This document shows, piece by piece, positions 1-12,065 of a stretch of 64,000 nt of DNA; positions within the stretch are counted from its first letter, which is position 1, and every line of letters begins with the position of its first letter. Origin of the DNA: Lingula anatina (Eukaryota; Brachiopoda; Lingulata; Lingulida; Lingulidae); NCBI RefSeq assembly GCF_001039355.2, contig NW_019774369.1:78563-142562 (forward strand), written 5' to 3'. The notes beneath the pieces are model-generated. The model ran no database searches. It was given only the letters and a program-made list of their open reading frames with translations, and was not told the origin of the DNA. A program made the translations under genes and the position numbers.

Positions 1-779
1 TCATATCGTGGATGTTTCTTCATCCCGTCATAAATATTTCTGTACACAGATGTTCCGCTGAATGCTTGGACTTTTCCGAGAGCAGCTGTGGTAGGTTCGA
101 AGAGACACATATGATCAAATATTCACAGTGGCTTCTTACACACCAGATGTTGTCTTTTTCAGAAAGGAAAAAAGGGAGAAATCTACCAAGTATAAAGTTC
201 TGTTCTATTAAAAAAACTACAGGTAATCATATGAAGAATTGGTTAATGTTCACAAGTCACATCATAAACTGCTTCTCATCTCAACTTATTTATTCTTAAG
301 ATTGGTCTTAGCGTGTCTGCAAGCCATTAAGTCTACCAACCCTCTTTCTGCTTCTTAACATGACATTAATATTCTCATTTTCACTGAGAACATCACGTAA
401 GTGAAAATTAACTTCCTAAAATTGATAGCATCATAAAAAGCACTGAAAACACTCATTTTGCAGTCCCGAGAGAGGCATGGATCACCTTGCATTTTGCTAT
501 TTCCTTACAAACCAGCTGGAATTAATGATAAAATGGTAACACATATTAATGAATACCTTTGGAGTATAAAACAAACTGCGGAAAAAAAAAAAAAACATAA
601 GAAGTTGCTCTCAACTTGTCTAACTTCATTTTTTCATGTCTGGCCAGACAACTGCAACATCCCACCTCAAATCTTATGCAAAACAGAGAGCTTAAAGCAA
701 TAATAACTCTTCCTTTGAGATTCAAAATTCCGCATGAAATGCATTGTAAACAACGCATGGAAATATATTCTATTGTATT

Positions 780-1075
780 TTACCACTAAAACGGCCGTTA
801 TTGCAGTAAAACTAAAATCTGTGCTTGTCAATAGGGCTTTCGATGCTTTCATCAAGGCATTCGTTGCTAATGATGTAATGGTGTCACGCGGATTCTCGCG
901 TTCATTCGAGACCAAAATAACATATGGCGCCAAACGCATTAATGCGGACGCAGACGTAAGTTGCGAGTTTTTGTACAGTGCGTCGGATAACGAAAAGCCC
1001 AGAATGGCACACATTGTGGATATTAATGTATTTTTAACAAAAAGACGAATATATCTCATGAATCTTATATAGTGT
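780..1075. other. Small CpG-dense block open on both strands
   Basis: About 19 CpGs in under 300 bases, including CACGCG, TCGCG and GGCGCC, against very low CpG around it. Both strands are open across the block. A consensus-like donor (GCAGAC|gtaagt) is present on the plus strand at about 955. It could be a promoter with first exon, or a CpG-rich transposon remnant. No family was recognised. Confidence 0.3.
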
Positions 1076-1148
1076 TGTTGTTGTCTGCTTTTCCCGCGGT
1101 TTAAAGTAGGTCAACAGTGACTATGCGATGTCAGAGAGAGCTCCGTCA

Positions 1149-1174
1149 GTTAAAATCTCTTAAGAGATTTTAAC
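1149..1174. repeat. 26-bp perfect palindrome
   Basis: This is a perfect palindrome centred on cttaag, with arms of 13 bases. It could be a hairpin or a transposon end; no second copy was found. Confidence 0.7.
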
Positions 1175-1605
1175 AAAAAACCGTACGTTTAGGAAAAAAA
1201 ACCTGGATTAACTTTGAATGCAGGAATGGGGTCGCTGACCATTGGTAAGTACGGGAAAATTGCCGTTTACTCCAGGAAAATCCAATTTTTGGCCAAAATG
1301 AAGAGTTATTATGACTTTAACTATGTTAAAAACTTAGTCCAAATACACAAAACAAGTTACTGAAGTCTGTCTGTTACCACTAAGACCAACATATAATTAA
1401 TGTCACCATTTATTGTAAAGAATCAAAGAAAACATGGCATGGCTTATGCCCCAGGTCATGGGTTTATCTAACTATGATTGTACTAAAATAGACAAAATCT
1501 GTTCAATTTTTAAAAATGGCTGCACAAATGATTAGCAATAAGGGACCTGATACTGCATAACATGCCTGAATCTGCTTCAGATTGGTTTAGTTGAATTAAG
1601 GGTGT

Positions 1606-1812
1606 ATTCCCATAGATTTTAGATCAATCTATCCCCGTGGGGTGTCTCACCAGATTACTGTCGGTTAATCCGGCTTAAATGTCCGTCCTGCCTACTACAA
1701 GTTGTAAGGGGGTAATTAACTTTCGTGCCCGCTCGGCTGACAACTATTTAGTGTGAACCCCCAGGGAGTTAGGGCGATCTAGTTTGGATCGATCTAATCT
1801 CTGGGAATGGGG
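1606..1812. mobile_element. Inverted-repeat element, copy 1 (degenerate)
   Basis: Begins with ATTCCCATAG-like sequence and ends with CTGGGAATGGGG, the same terminal type as the better copy at 1921-2149. It has an internal ggggtaatt segment shared with that copy. It has no coding capacity. Confidence 0.45.
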
Positions 1813-1920
1813 TCTAAGATTTAGTTCTGATTTCCGGGTGTTGTAGCTTGCTTGCAATCTTACCTGTTAATACAATCTCTCCATTTACCCAGTCATCATA
1901 CTGAACCATGGGATCATAGA

Positions 1921-2149
1921 TCCCATTCCCATACCTACATTGATCTAGCAGGATCGACCCATCTCTGCGGGGATTCTTGTTAAATTGCATTCGAATTAAG
2001 CAGCTTACATGTCTGGCATGCCTACTGAAGCAGCTAAACAATAGTTAATTACCCCCTAACAGATTTAGTCGGTGTGCCAGACATCAGAGCCACTTAAACT
2101 GAATTTAATTTAGCGAGAAATCTTGATTGATCCAGGTATGGGAATGGGG
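1921..2149. mobile_element. Inverted-repeat element, copy 2, with TSD TCATAGA
   Basis: A 229-base element with about 16-base terminal inverted repeats (CCCATTCCCATACCT / AGGTATGGGAATGGG). It is flanked by a direct 7-base repeat TCATAGA (1914-1920 and 2150-2156). It is non-coding, so a non-autonomous DNA transposon (MITE). Confidence 0.65.
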
Positions 2150-3181
2150 TCATAGAAAGACTACATAAGGGGGGCGGGGTGCAATTAAATGTATACTTCC
2201 TGATGTTAGTGTTTATCACTATGACAGATGTTTGACAAAATTGACCTGAACCCAACTTTTGACATTGTTATCACCCTGTTCCTTCATTTCATCAATATAC
2301 AGAAAGAGAAAATTGTCCATTTTTGAAAAGATGTTATTGAAATAGGATACAAATAAATAAAATATATTATAAATAGTCTGCTTTAAAATGTAAAACGTCC
2401 ATAATAATTTTTGTGTCAAGTGAGGTAACATAACTTACCAGTGCCCTATCCATTAGAGTAAAAGAACTTGCCCATATATCTCAGAGGAGAGCACCTGATA
2501 TTTGATTAAGAAGGAAACACCCTCCTTTTTAAGTCAGTAATCATGTAAAGAGAGAGCTGTGTTTACAAACTTCATGGGTTACTAGAATACCAGGGAGATT
2601 GAGCAGGTAAACCAAGAATAAATATAGCCTTCCAAACAGGATGTACTTCTTATTTACATCTAGAGAGAAAAATAGAATTTAGGCTTTTTTCCTTACTGTA
2701 CATATAAAGTATTCACCAAAAACTTATGAAAAAGATTTTGAGCATGTTCAAGCATGAAAAACCTGGGGCTTGCTTTAGAATAAGATAATTTGAATTCTGA
2801 TTCTCCATCAATCAACTTTTAAATTATTAATTAATTGTTAAAGAATCTAGCAAAAACTTATGAAAAAGTAAATAAAAATTTTGGATGATGACAAGGGTCT
2901 GAAGTGTATATATTCTATTACCAAGACAGACTCATTTCATAAGACTGTCCTCCCCCTCCCCCATGTCACCAGATAACCCTGATTGTGATTTTAAAATTTC
3001 CAATACAATATGGCACCGTGATGACAATGTTTGTTAGTAGTAACATGATTACAGTGAACAAGACTGTTTAAGACTTAAAATTTTCACAGTTTAAGTTATA
3101 GCATGTCCCGTAACAGACTTTGTGATACTATATTCATGCTCTTAATAGTGTATTAAACCAGGATAAAGCCTACCTACATAG

Positions 3182-3214
<33 letters not shown>
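3182..3214. repeat. (TG)n microsatellite
   Basis: About 16 TG units followed by a purine-pyrimidine alternating GC-richer tail. Confidence 0.9.
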
Positions 3215-3215
<1 letters not shown>

Positions 3216-6200
3216 ATGCGTGCACATGCATGTATTCATGTGTGTGCATCTACTAACCTTTCACAAACCATACCAAAACACCCAAAATAGCCAAAACGAA
3301 AGTCCAAACAACGGTTAATGCAACTCTATCCAGCTCCATCTTCTGTATCTTGGACTAAGTCTATTTCTGTGATGCCATTTTATTTACTAACATAGGATCT
3401 TTTCATCCTAATGATTTCCCCACAGGTGAGCCAGTTGATCTTTTAGAAGTATAGCTCACTATGGTACAACTCCTAACCTCGGCATCCAAGAATTAATTGA
3501 GTCAGTCAGTTTCTCTTTCTCAGTCTATGAAGTGGTTCTTAATACCTCATAATACCAGAAAAGTAAGGCTGAGTCAGCTGCACTTGTACCCTCTGTGAAT
3601 TTTTGTTTAAAGAAATATTCTCCATCACAAAACACAACTTCAGTAGCTATAATAATGTCCGACACGCCTTCATAATCCGTGGGACATGGTCCTTGGGTTA
3701 ATAACCAATTTCCAAAAACTAAAGCCACTGTTTGGAAAAGATGAAGAAAAAAAGTCTGTTGTATTTCCAAAATCTGTGATAAAGTGCTGTAACAGTTATG
3801 ATTCAGGCTCACAGGTAAGCTGTGCCACAAATCATGACTTGGTATTTGTATGGCACACTAAGTACTGGAAACCCAACTTAGTCAGCTACACATGAATAAT
3901 AATACCCCCGAAAAAGATTCCTCAGTTCACAAGCATGTTTTCCTACGTAAATCAAAATGTAGTGTTTGGACGGAAAACTAAGTCAGTTGACCGCACTTGC
4001 ATAATCCGCTAATAAACACACGTCCCAGTCACATCTCTGGCCACAAAGGCATTTCCCATGCTTATGGACCCAAAATACACATCTTGGTTCCGCCTCCAAA
4101 ATACAATAGCCCATCAATGAAGCTCACTGAGTCTACTACCGCCTCTTACTACTGCAAACAACAGGAGAGTTTTTGTTGCGTTGAATGGTGTTAAGTGCAT
4201 CCTCCCTATTGTTGAGGACAGTCACAAAGAGATGATATATATTTATGTGTATACACAGCCTGTAACCGCAGACACCATACTGTGGAATAGGAGCAGGGAG
4301 AACCGCAGGCTATTCTACAGGAACTCATCTACTCCTGTTTCTTTCCTCACAAAATTACTGACCCAGAAGGATGCAGGGGGAACAGAAAACAAGGTATAAA
4401 TGCCAAATATCACGGGAGGTGAGAGATAACTATCAACCTGATCACAAACACAGTCATCAGTGGTTTTCATCTTTGGAGTAATATCTTTTTTTATGCATTT
4501 GTTTTTTTCCTCAACATGTTTTTTCCTCAAAATTAAATCATGTTAGTTTCATTTTTGAATTAATCTCTTTAGGTTTTTTTTTTCAAAATCATGAATCTAA
4601 ATCACAGTTTTCAAAGTTTAGTTTCATCCTTATAAATTTGATATTTTCTTCAAAAACATTAATCTTAAACTATCACCATTGTCTAACCTTGGGCCAAATG
4701 ATATTTCACTTTAATCTTGCCATTATATGAAAAAGACTTCTTGGGTTCACTTGCATCTAGTTTTATTTCTGCTCAACTCAATAACTAATTTTTATACAAA
4801 ACCAATCAAGAACCTAGTAAATGATATCAATAACAAAATCTCCAATGCAAAAGAAATCAACATATTTTCCATAGTCATACCTTCCACAAGCAGGTAAAGC
4901 CCAACCTCCTAGTTAACAGTTTGATTCAAAGGACAGAAGGACTATACACACACTGTGTGATATCCGAGGGGTGTGATCAGCACCTTCACTGTACACTATA
5001 CTTACATATACATGGGCACAGTGATCCTAACCCCTCTCCTGCTCCTCTCGTCAGGGTGCCTAATACATTCCCCATGTGTCCAAACACAGAGGTAAAAAAA
5101 TCTTAAATCAACCTCTAAAAATACCCAGCAATACTAGATATTCCTTTTGTGTCTAAAGAATTTGTGACCTGACCTTCTTCAAAGTCACGATTTTAACAAA
5201 AGGACCCACAAGGCACTTCCCTGTTCACAGTCATTCTATAGAAAAAAAAAATGTACGTGTGTAAATATATAAATACCACATACCAAACTTTCATCCTGAG
5301 ACCCTGGTATCGGTCAAGAGATAAAACAATACTTCAAGACTAAGTTAAGTATCAGTTAGGTCCAAGATGTTGACACAGGACACGCCAACAAACAGACAAT
5401 AAGACCTTTTATTTCTGTCCCGTGGAGAGCCATAATAAATCACACCTACACCTTGTGACAACAGTGACACAAAATAGACATATAAATTACCCCAGTACAC
5501 TGTCAATTACCCAAGTGTGTTAAAGTAGCTTCAAGATTTACCTTAGAAACCAACGACCTCCGCCCGTTTTGTAAATCTCTGCGTTAAAACTGTCAGGGCA
5601 TCCAGGCCGTCCGTTTGTTGGTTAGACTCAGGCAGTGCACCTGATAATTAACTAGCCTGGCTTTGGTGACGTAATTTGAAACAAAAATATCCTTACCTGT
5701 CATCACTTTCTACCTGAGATAAGCTCCCCTGGTTAAGAACATAAATCTTTCAGCTGATCCCCTGGTAGACTATATATGCAGCATAGAGTGAGAAACCTCC
5801 ATTAGTCATGGGAGAGGTGTAGAAGTGTCCCATGTGGAAAATGTAACAGTTTGTGTAATAATAAACTTTTGGGACACCAGTATTACAGTTTATCACAGTG
5901 ATATCACTGGTGGGTTATCATGCTACTCAAAATAGAACAGAATACTCTCTACAATAAACAAAACTTTTTTTAAAAATAGTGTTAATTCTGGATAACTGAT
6001 CACATTCAACTAGAAAAAAATCTGACTTTCAAGAAAAAAAAACTGACTTTCTTCTGCAGCAGCCTGTGTGGTCTACACCATCTGATGTAACTGATGCAGG
6101 GCCAGGATGGTGGCTGACAGTAACAACATGGTATTAACATCACACACCTTGGTGACCTTTTATCAGACTATTTACCTGGTACCTACGCCTGCGATTTACA

Positions 6201-6321
6201 AAACCTAGCAAAAGTTTGTACCATTAAGTATAAAACATACCCGACCTGGCCTGACCTCCTACTGTTATCTCCAATGTGTTAAAGGCAGGTAATGCTGTCA
6301 TAGATAACCTTGGCACGGTGA

Positions 6322-6443
6322 CAGGTCTATCCACCACACCTGGTACATCAGGTACCCATGCAGGGGAACAGGTTTACATCAGGTCTATACCCACCACACC
6401 TGGTACATCAGGTACCCATGCAGGGGAACAGGTTTACATCAGG
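6322..6443. repeat. Tandem duplication of about 60 bp
   Basis: Two nearly identical copies (2-base indel) of a unit containing CACACCTGGTACATCAGG and a GGTACC site. Confidence 0.85.
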
Positions 6444-6534
6444 GCTTTTTTTTAAACATTTTCTTTTTTGTGGAAGGGGAGGGGGTGTTACAGGTTTACA
6501 CAACAAAAGTTGGAGCAATCTAGGGCCCCATTGC

Positions 6535-6777
6535 TTTAGACCAACTTTTCTCTTTACATGTTCATTCAAGGTACACTCAGAATGGGGGACTAACTAGTCT
6601 GAGGGTTAAATATGGCAATCTACTACAAAGCTTGCTGTCTAATCCACTAATAGATACTGAATAGATATCCGTTGGGGAAGTATTCAAGTGAGTCAGCCAT
6701 ATTTGGCCCTCAGACTAGTTAGTCCCCTATTTTGAATGGGGCCTTAAATGAATGTGTAAAGAGAAAAGTTGGTCAAA
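6535..6777. mobile_element. Foldback (inverted repeat) element
   Basis: Arms 6535-6616 and 6696-6777 are inverted copies with moderate divergence, sharing ACTAACTAGTCTGAGGG and the complement of GAGAAAAGTTGGTC. The loop is about 80 bases. It has no coding capacity and no obvious target duplication. Confidence 0.6.
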
Positions 6778-7546
6778 ATAAACTTAAATACTGAATATAA
6801 GTCCACTTTGAGTAAAACTTAACCTGTACAACTTTCATGAAAAACATGTATATTTCTATATTTTGTAAAACAAAATCTTTATCTTAATATTTCTTCTTGG
6901 CATTAACAAAACTAAATTCTTTCCACTCAAATATTTGAAAGAAATCTCAGCAGTGGAACTTTTTACAAGTGGTAGCATTCACCCCTATCTGAGAGTCCCC
7001 ATTGTGTACAGGGTACAAAGTGAATGAAGCACAACAACTGCAATCACACTGGTTTAAAAAAAACCTAAGCCTGCTGCAACTGTGTCATGTCTGCTATGGG
7101 CACATTCTACCCCACCTGACCTTGCTAGCCTGCTTGCCATTTGGCTAACCATAGTTTAGTGACATTTTTGCAAAAGTTATGCCAAATTAACAAACAGATG
7201 TCCACACCTTTTTTTATTCAGTAAACAATGCTGACTTTTGATTGGGCTATTTTTCTGAAATAAAACAGCAACTTTAAGCATCATCATGTCAAAGAAAAGC
7301 TAACATCTGCAATTTCAATCTTTACCTCAAGCTTCGGACCTGGAGGGCATCCAAGTACTCACACAATTTTTAAATAAAAACTTCTTTTCTGAGAAATCCA
7401 TAATACTTAAACATCAGTCAGCCAGTGATATGAGATAAAAATATCTTTATAACACCTATGAAAGGAAGTGTAACAGCATAAAAATTGAAAGATAAAAAAC
7501 TCTAAAAAATTAATGTGTGTATGCACACAAACTCATGCACACTTTT

Positions 7547-7567
7547 ACACACACACACACACACATA

Positions 7568-7617
<50 letters not shown>
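7547..7617. repeat. (CA)n microsatellite
   Basis: About 70 bases of CA with two CATACA interruptions. It lies about 300 bases downstream of exon H. Confidence 0.9.
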
Positions 7618-7620
<3 letters not shown>

Positions 7621-7923
7621 AGTGCTGGGATTTCAACACTTCTTAACCCATCTGTAAGAAAGGTCAGACTCAAAAATATTGAGTGAAAATACTTCTCATA
7701 GCCATGGCTTTTATGCCTGCAGGTTTGGAAATTAACAACCTTTCCAATGGACAGAACCATTGGCTTCAGTCTGGGTATGACATTTAACAGATTCACAAGG
7801 GAATTCATTACTTAAAGAATTATCTTCCAAGACTGTATAATAAAAAATGCACTTAAAATAAAAAAAAAAATTGACAATAGGCGAGTAAATTTCCTTTTAT
7901 GACAACACATTAGAAAAACTTAC

Positions 7924-9071
7924 CAGAAACGGAGTCTTCAGACTTGTTTAATTCTGATTTACGCTGTTCACTCTTGTCCTTCCTGGTCTTTAAATGCCGA
8001 TGGACGCCATCTGCATCCCTGGTCTTCTTTTCTTTACCAGTATCTATGGGTGAAGTAGCACTGGGAACCACCTCATCTTTCTCACTGGCTTTTTTATCAG
8101 GTGTAGAATGTTGTGTGTCTGGTATGCTATAAGTGTCTTTTTCTTTTACAATGTCTCTGCCATCTGCGGAGATGCTCTTTTCAAGTAGCTTTTTAGCACT
8201 CTCAGCTCTAGGAGTTATGTGTGTTTCAATAAGGTTCTTATTGTCAGTAAATGTATTGCTTTTTTCGGATGTTTCTTTTGTCTTCAAACTTTCTCTACTA
8301 CCTTCTACAGAAGAATTTCTCTCAGACAACTTTTTGTCACTCTTTGTGATAGCTTGTTTATTGCCAGAAATATCAATGTTTTCTTTTTTCGCTTCTCTTC
8401 CAAAAGACCAAAACTTGGTGCTATCTTTCTCTGTTTCTCTTTCCGTTGACAATTTCCTAACTGGTGTGTCACTTTTCTTATTTTGAGATGACTTGCTCTC
8501 ATTATCTGCCTGTCTGTCAAGAGAACTCATCCATGGTTTGCTCTTATCTGTTTTTCTCTCAAGAGAACTTGTCTTTGAGGTTTTGTCAGGACCTTGCTCT
8601 GGAGAGGTCTTGTCAAATGAACTGGGTATGTCTGTGGCAGTGCTCTTTTTGAATGGTAAGGAGACTTCCTCCATCACTTGCTCCTCTCTTGGCGCCATCT
8701 TGTTGGAATTCAAGGTAGAAGGCACGTCACTGTCCACAGGTTTCTTCCTCCCGATAGATCCACTTCTGAAAGAAGAGATCTGTCCTTTCTCCTCAGAAGG
8801 GCTTTGCAAGGGAGATGTCTTATCAGAAATGGAAGATCTTTGGATGATGTCTTCTGAAACAGAATCTTTCTTTTGTTTTCCCACCACTTTTGTTTCCTCT
8901 TTTCCAAATCTATCTTCCTCGTCAAGGTTTTTGTGTGAATAGTCATCATTTTGGGTTTCAAGGATGAAAGATTTTGATTTGTCGTCTGCTCTGCGTCTTC
9001 CTATGATTTCTTTTCTTGATTCAACTAAGGAGTCTGCTGTACGCTTAGCCTTTTCACTTTTGGTACTTAAA
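7924..9071 (-). CDS. SVIL: Exon H of supervillin-like gene
   Basis: This 1,148-nt exon enters in phase 2 (acceptor ttctttcag) and leaves in phase 1 (CTG|gtaagt). It encodes about 382 Lys/Ser/Glu/Asp-rich residues with no globular domain. A degenerate motif recurs: SSLERKTDKSK, SSLDRQADNESK, LSTERETEKDSTK, SFGREAKKEN. This suggests expansion of a short charged unit. It opens with LSTKSEKAKRTADSLVESRK and ends HLKTRKDKSEQRKSELNKSE. The next exon is not inside the window: nothing between 1 and 7923 on this strand looks like a gelsolin-type domain. Confidence 0.8.
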
Positions 9072-9503
9072 CTGAAAGAAGGAAAATATTACATTTTCAT
9101 TAAAAGTAAAACACAGATAATATCTTTATATAAGCGGAGAAGAGAACATCAGTTTTTGGAAGATATAACCATTCAAAAACATATTGGGAATAGAGGACAT
9201 TTAATGTATCAGTCCTTGTTATGCATAAGTCTATATCTAATACAAAGATACTCAAATATTTCTTACAGTATGAAAAGCTTTATAAAACTATGCCTCATGA
9301 CTTCAGAACTTAGGTATATTTCCCTATGGAATTCACACTGTTACTTCTAGGCATAAATCACATAAAGAGCTCTTTGCACCATACAAGGGTTAATCAAAAA
9401 TACATATTCATGAAACATTATCGACTGCTTTTGACAGAACAATATGTGTGCCAAGACCAAAAAACTACTAATTTCATGTCAAGTCTCCAGTTCATACAAC
9501 CAT

Positions 9504-9578
9504 AAACTTATTTTGTCCTTAAGGGGTGGTTGTTAAATCAGCTCTTAATACATATTGCTATTATCAGGTAGAAGCAGG
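9504..9578. repeat. Segment A, copy 1 (75 bp)
   Basis: Identical by eye to 10801-10875, starting AAACTTATTTTGTCC and ending GTAGAAGCAGG. Confidence 0.9.
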
Positions 9579-10800
9579 ATATACAGTTAACACAGTCCAT
9601 TATTTACCTATCAGGGCCACATTTTTTTTTTACACTAGGTGATCACAGATATTTTTACTGGCAAATTTTGTATGCATTTTTGTCCTGTGAGATATTTAAA
9701 AAAAAAAATTAAATTTAAAAAAGAAAAAAAAAAACATCATCAGCCAGCTGTTGGCCTTGGGGTTGCCTTGTACATGTTCCTTGTACATATTGCCTTTAAA
9801 AGTGGCTTTGAAGATTTTTTTCATGAAGAACCAGTTTATAAGGAGAATAATCCATGTCATGTTGGTTGACTCCCAAAAAATACTGTTTTAGTTTAAATAG
9901 CAATTTCTATATGACAATTAACTTTTATATTGTACTGAAATTCTGATCTCCTTTAACTTGACATCAACTCAGATTGATGACTGCTACAGATAAGGTCAAG
10001 GGAGTGGCCATATTGCTAATGTACATATTATATATTAAAGAATAACAGGAACACTACAAAACAACATTTTTCTTAGCATGCTTTCCCATAAAAGAAATAA
10101 TTGGAAAAACTAGAAATATGCACAGCTGTGATACCTGTGGTTTGACATGATAGACTACAATGAAAAAATGCCCTTGGCCTGGTTGATATGTAGAACTACA
10201 AAACCCAGTGAAAGGGAGTTTGAGTTATTACTGCAAATGTCCAGCTGTGTTTACATGTATAGGAACAGCAACAGGTCCATAAAGGCAGCCATGAGCATGG
10301 GTGGATCACGTTCACAATAGGTCTAAATTAGATCATAAATAGGCAATCTTACTTCATCAGGCAGCCAGATTACTTAACATGGGAGCTAAACAGATGGTGA
10401 TCCTTTTTAACCCGATTTACATGGCTGGAAAGGTCATTTTCTGTTTTTCATCTGATCTACAAGTTATGAATAGGACTTTAAGCAGTACTTCCATAGCAGC
10501 CTTGTTTGTGTCTTGATGACCAGTATCTGGAGAGCAGTATCAAAAATTTCATACCTTCATTCTTCTCCTCGGAGGCTGGATTAAAAACTGGTGAAGCCCA
10601 CATGAATTTGATGCTCCAGAATTATTTCATAACAAGTGCCCCCACCCCCTCCACCGCCTATATACTCAAATAGGTAAACATACTAACTGCTTCCCTGTCT
10701 TCATTTTTTTCTTTCTTTTTTAGTTTTCAAATCAGTTTCAACATTTCCCCGTAACCAAGGATAACAGAAGCCAGGATTTTACAGCAAAATAACCAGCTGA
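9579..10800. repeat. Segment B, copy 1 (1.22 kb)
   Basis: Nearly identical to 12066-13289, with only a few substitutions and homopolymer length changes noticed. It directly follows A copy 1 and directly precedes A copy 2, with an AAA microhomology at the B/A joint. Confidence 0.9.
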
Positions 10801-10875
10801 AAACTTATTTTGTCCTTAAGGGGTGGTTGTTAAATCAGCTCTTAATACATATTGCTATTATCAGGTAGAAGCAGG
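10801..10875. repeat. Segment A, copy 2 (75 bp)
   Basis: Identical to 9504-9578 but followed by unique segment C instead of B. Confidence 0.9.
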
Positions 10876-11325
10876 TGTTAATCTCAGCATCTCTGGTAAA
10901 TTCTCATTTTCCCCCCTTTCTATCAAGTAAATGGTAAAATATATAGAGCTATAAAGGTTTATCATTTCCTTCCTTAGACACGCTTTCAATAAGACCTTTT
11001 CATGCTGTTTTAAGAAAATTTAAACATTGCAGTCTTGTTTTGTCTAGTTCAGACTATTTAAGCCATATTATACACAATTAAATTCTTGAGACATGTGAAA
11101 AATAAATCCTGTAAATTTAATTTTTTGAAATATTAAATAAACATCTGCAGTATTCCTGACTAAATCAAATTTCCAGGGTTGATTAAAATGTCCATACAAA
11201 TAGATCCTTTTGCCCTTCATACACATCAATTAACAAAAGTCTTTAAAAAATTTTTTTCTCAGTATCATATCACAGTAAATGAATGTTTATTTTATTCATA
11301 CTAAATTTGGCCACTTCAAATAATC

Positions 11326-11366
<41 letters not shown>

Positions 11367-12065
11367 AACTCCACCCTCTCTCAGCTCCAGTCATGCAGAA
11401 AGCTGACATTTCATACATCACAGGCTGCCAGTCCACCAGTACAGGAATACTTCCCAGGGTTTCAACAACAACAACAACAACGATATCTCAACTGACGAAC
11501 ATTTTCACATTTTCGCATTGTGCACATGCGTAAACAGACACCTGTTTAATCATAAGTCCCCACAGGACAAAAATGTTTACCGGACAAAACACATGAACAA
11601 TCTGGAGAGACTACATGTCATGGAAGGACCTCCATGGTTTGAAATATATCATCACAGACAAGCATTTACACAATGTGCAAATTTTCAAGCAGACACCTGC
11701 TTAATCAGAAAACCATGGGATATAAACAGGCGCAACAGTGCAATTAAAGAAAATGTGTCTGCGTTGAAGAACACGCTTTATTCGAAGTCTGTAATCAGAT
11801 AACTTTCTTTGGAATCTTATGATGGTTTAAATTTAAAAGTTTGTGAATGGGGACTTTATTGTTTATCTTTTTTATGTTTGGAGGTTTGTGTATTTGGGTG
11901 TAGTCCTATCTATCAGAGTGATAGATTAGACCTTATTATGACTTAGTAACTCAATACAACTGCCATTAAAACGGGATCGATTAAGTTGCTAAAATACAGT
12001 CCTTGTTGTAATGTAATGGAAGAACCCAAGTGTTGTCCTTGAAGGTTTGAGGAAGACAGAGATAG
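10876..12065. other. Segment C (1.19 kb), insertion between A and B
   Basis: Present only between the second A and the second B. It contains a poly-A tract (about 11330-11365), a CAA array and no recognised gene. Ends are TGTTAATCTC...GAGATAG, with no terminal inverted repeat and no target duplication visible. It could be an inserted element, or sequence lost from the other copy. Confidence 0.6.
11330..11365 (+). repeat. Poly-A tract inside segment C
   Basis: About 36 A residues on the plus strand. It could be the tail of a retroposed sequence or a simple homopolymer. Confidence 0.8.

Larger units (their letters stand above)
1..7923 (-). other. Intron downstream of exon H, rich in small repeats
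   Basis: This region contains a CpG-dense block, two inverted-repeat elements, a foldback element, a 60-base tandem duplication and two microsatellites. No exon with the expected incoming phase 1 and gelsolin-like content was found, so the next supervillin exon is likely left of the window. Confidence 0.5.

Noticed and set aside
3525-3830. Minus-strand 101-codon open frame considered as the next supervillin exon
   Set aside because: The text shows no gelsolin-like pattern, the ends lack suitable splice sites and phase, and a plus-strand frame overlaps it.
7944-8942. Several plus-strand open frames opposite exon H
   Set aside because: Antisense shadows of a Lys/Ser-rich minus-strand exon; they turn into Leu/Phe/Ser-rich text with no support.
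9639-9869. Plus-strand open frame ending GFEDFFHEEPVYKENNPCHV, repeated at 12047-12358
   Set aside because: It is duplicated only because it lies in segment B. The upstream part is A-rich low complexity that changes length between copies, and no splice context or family was recognised.
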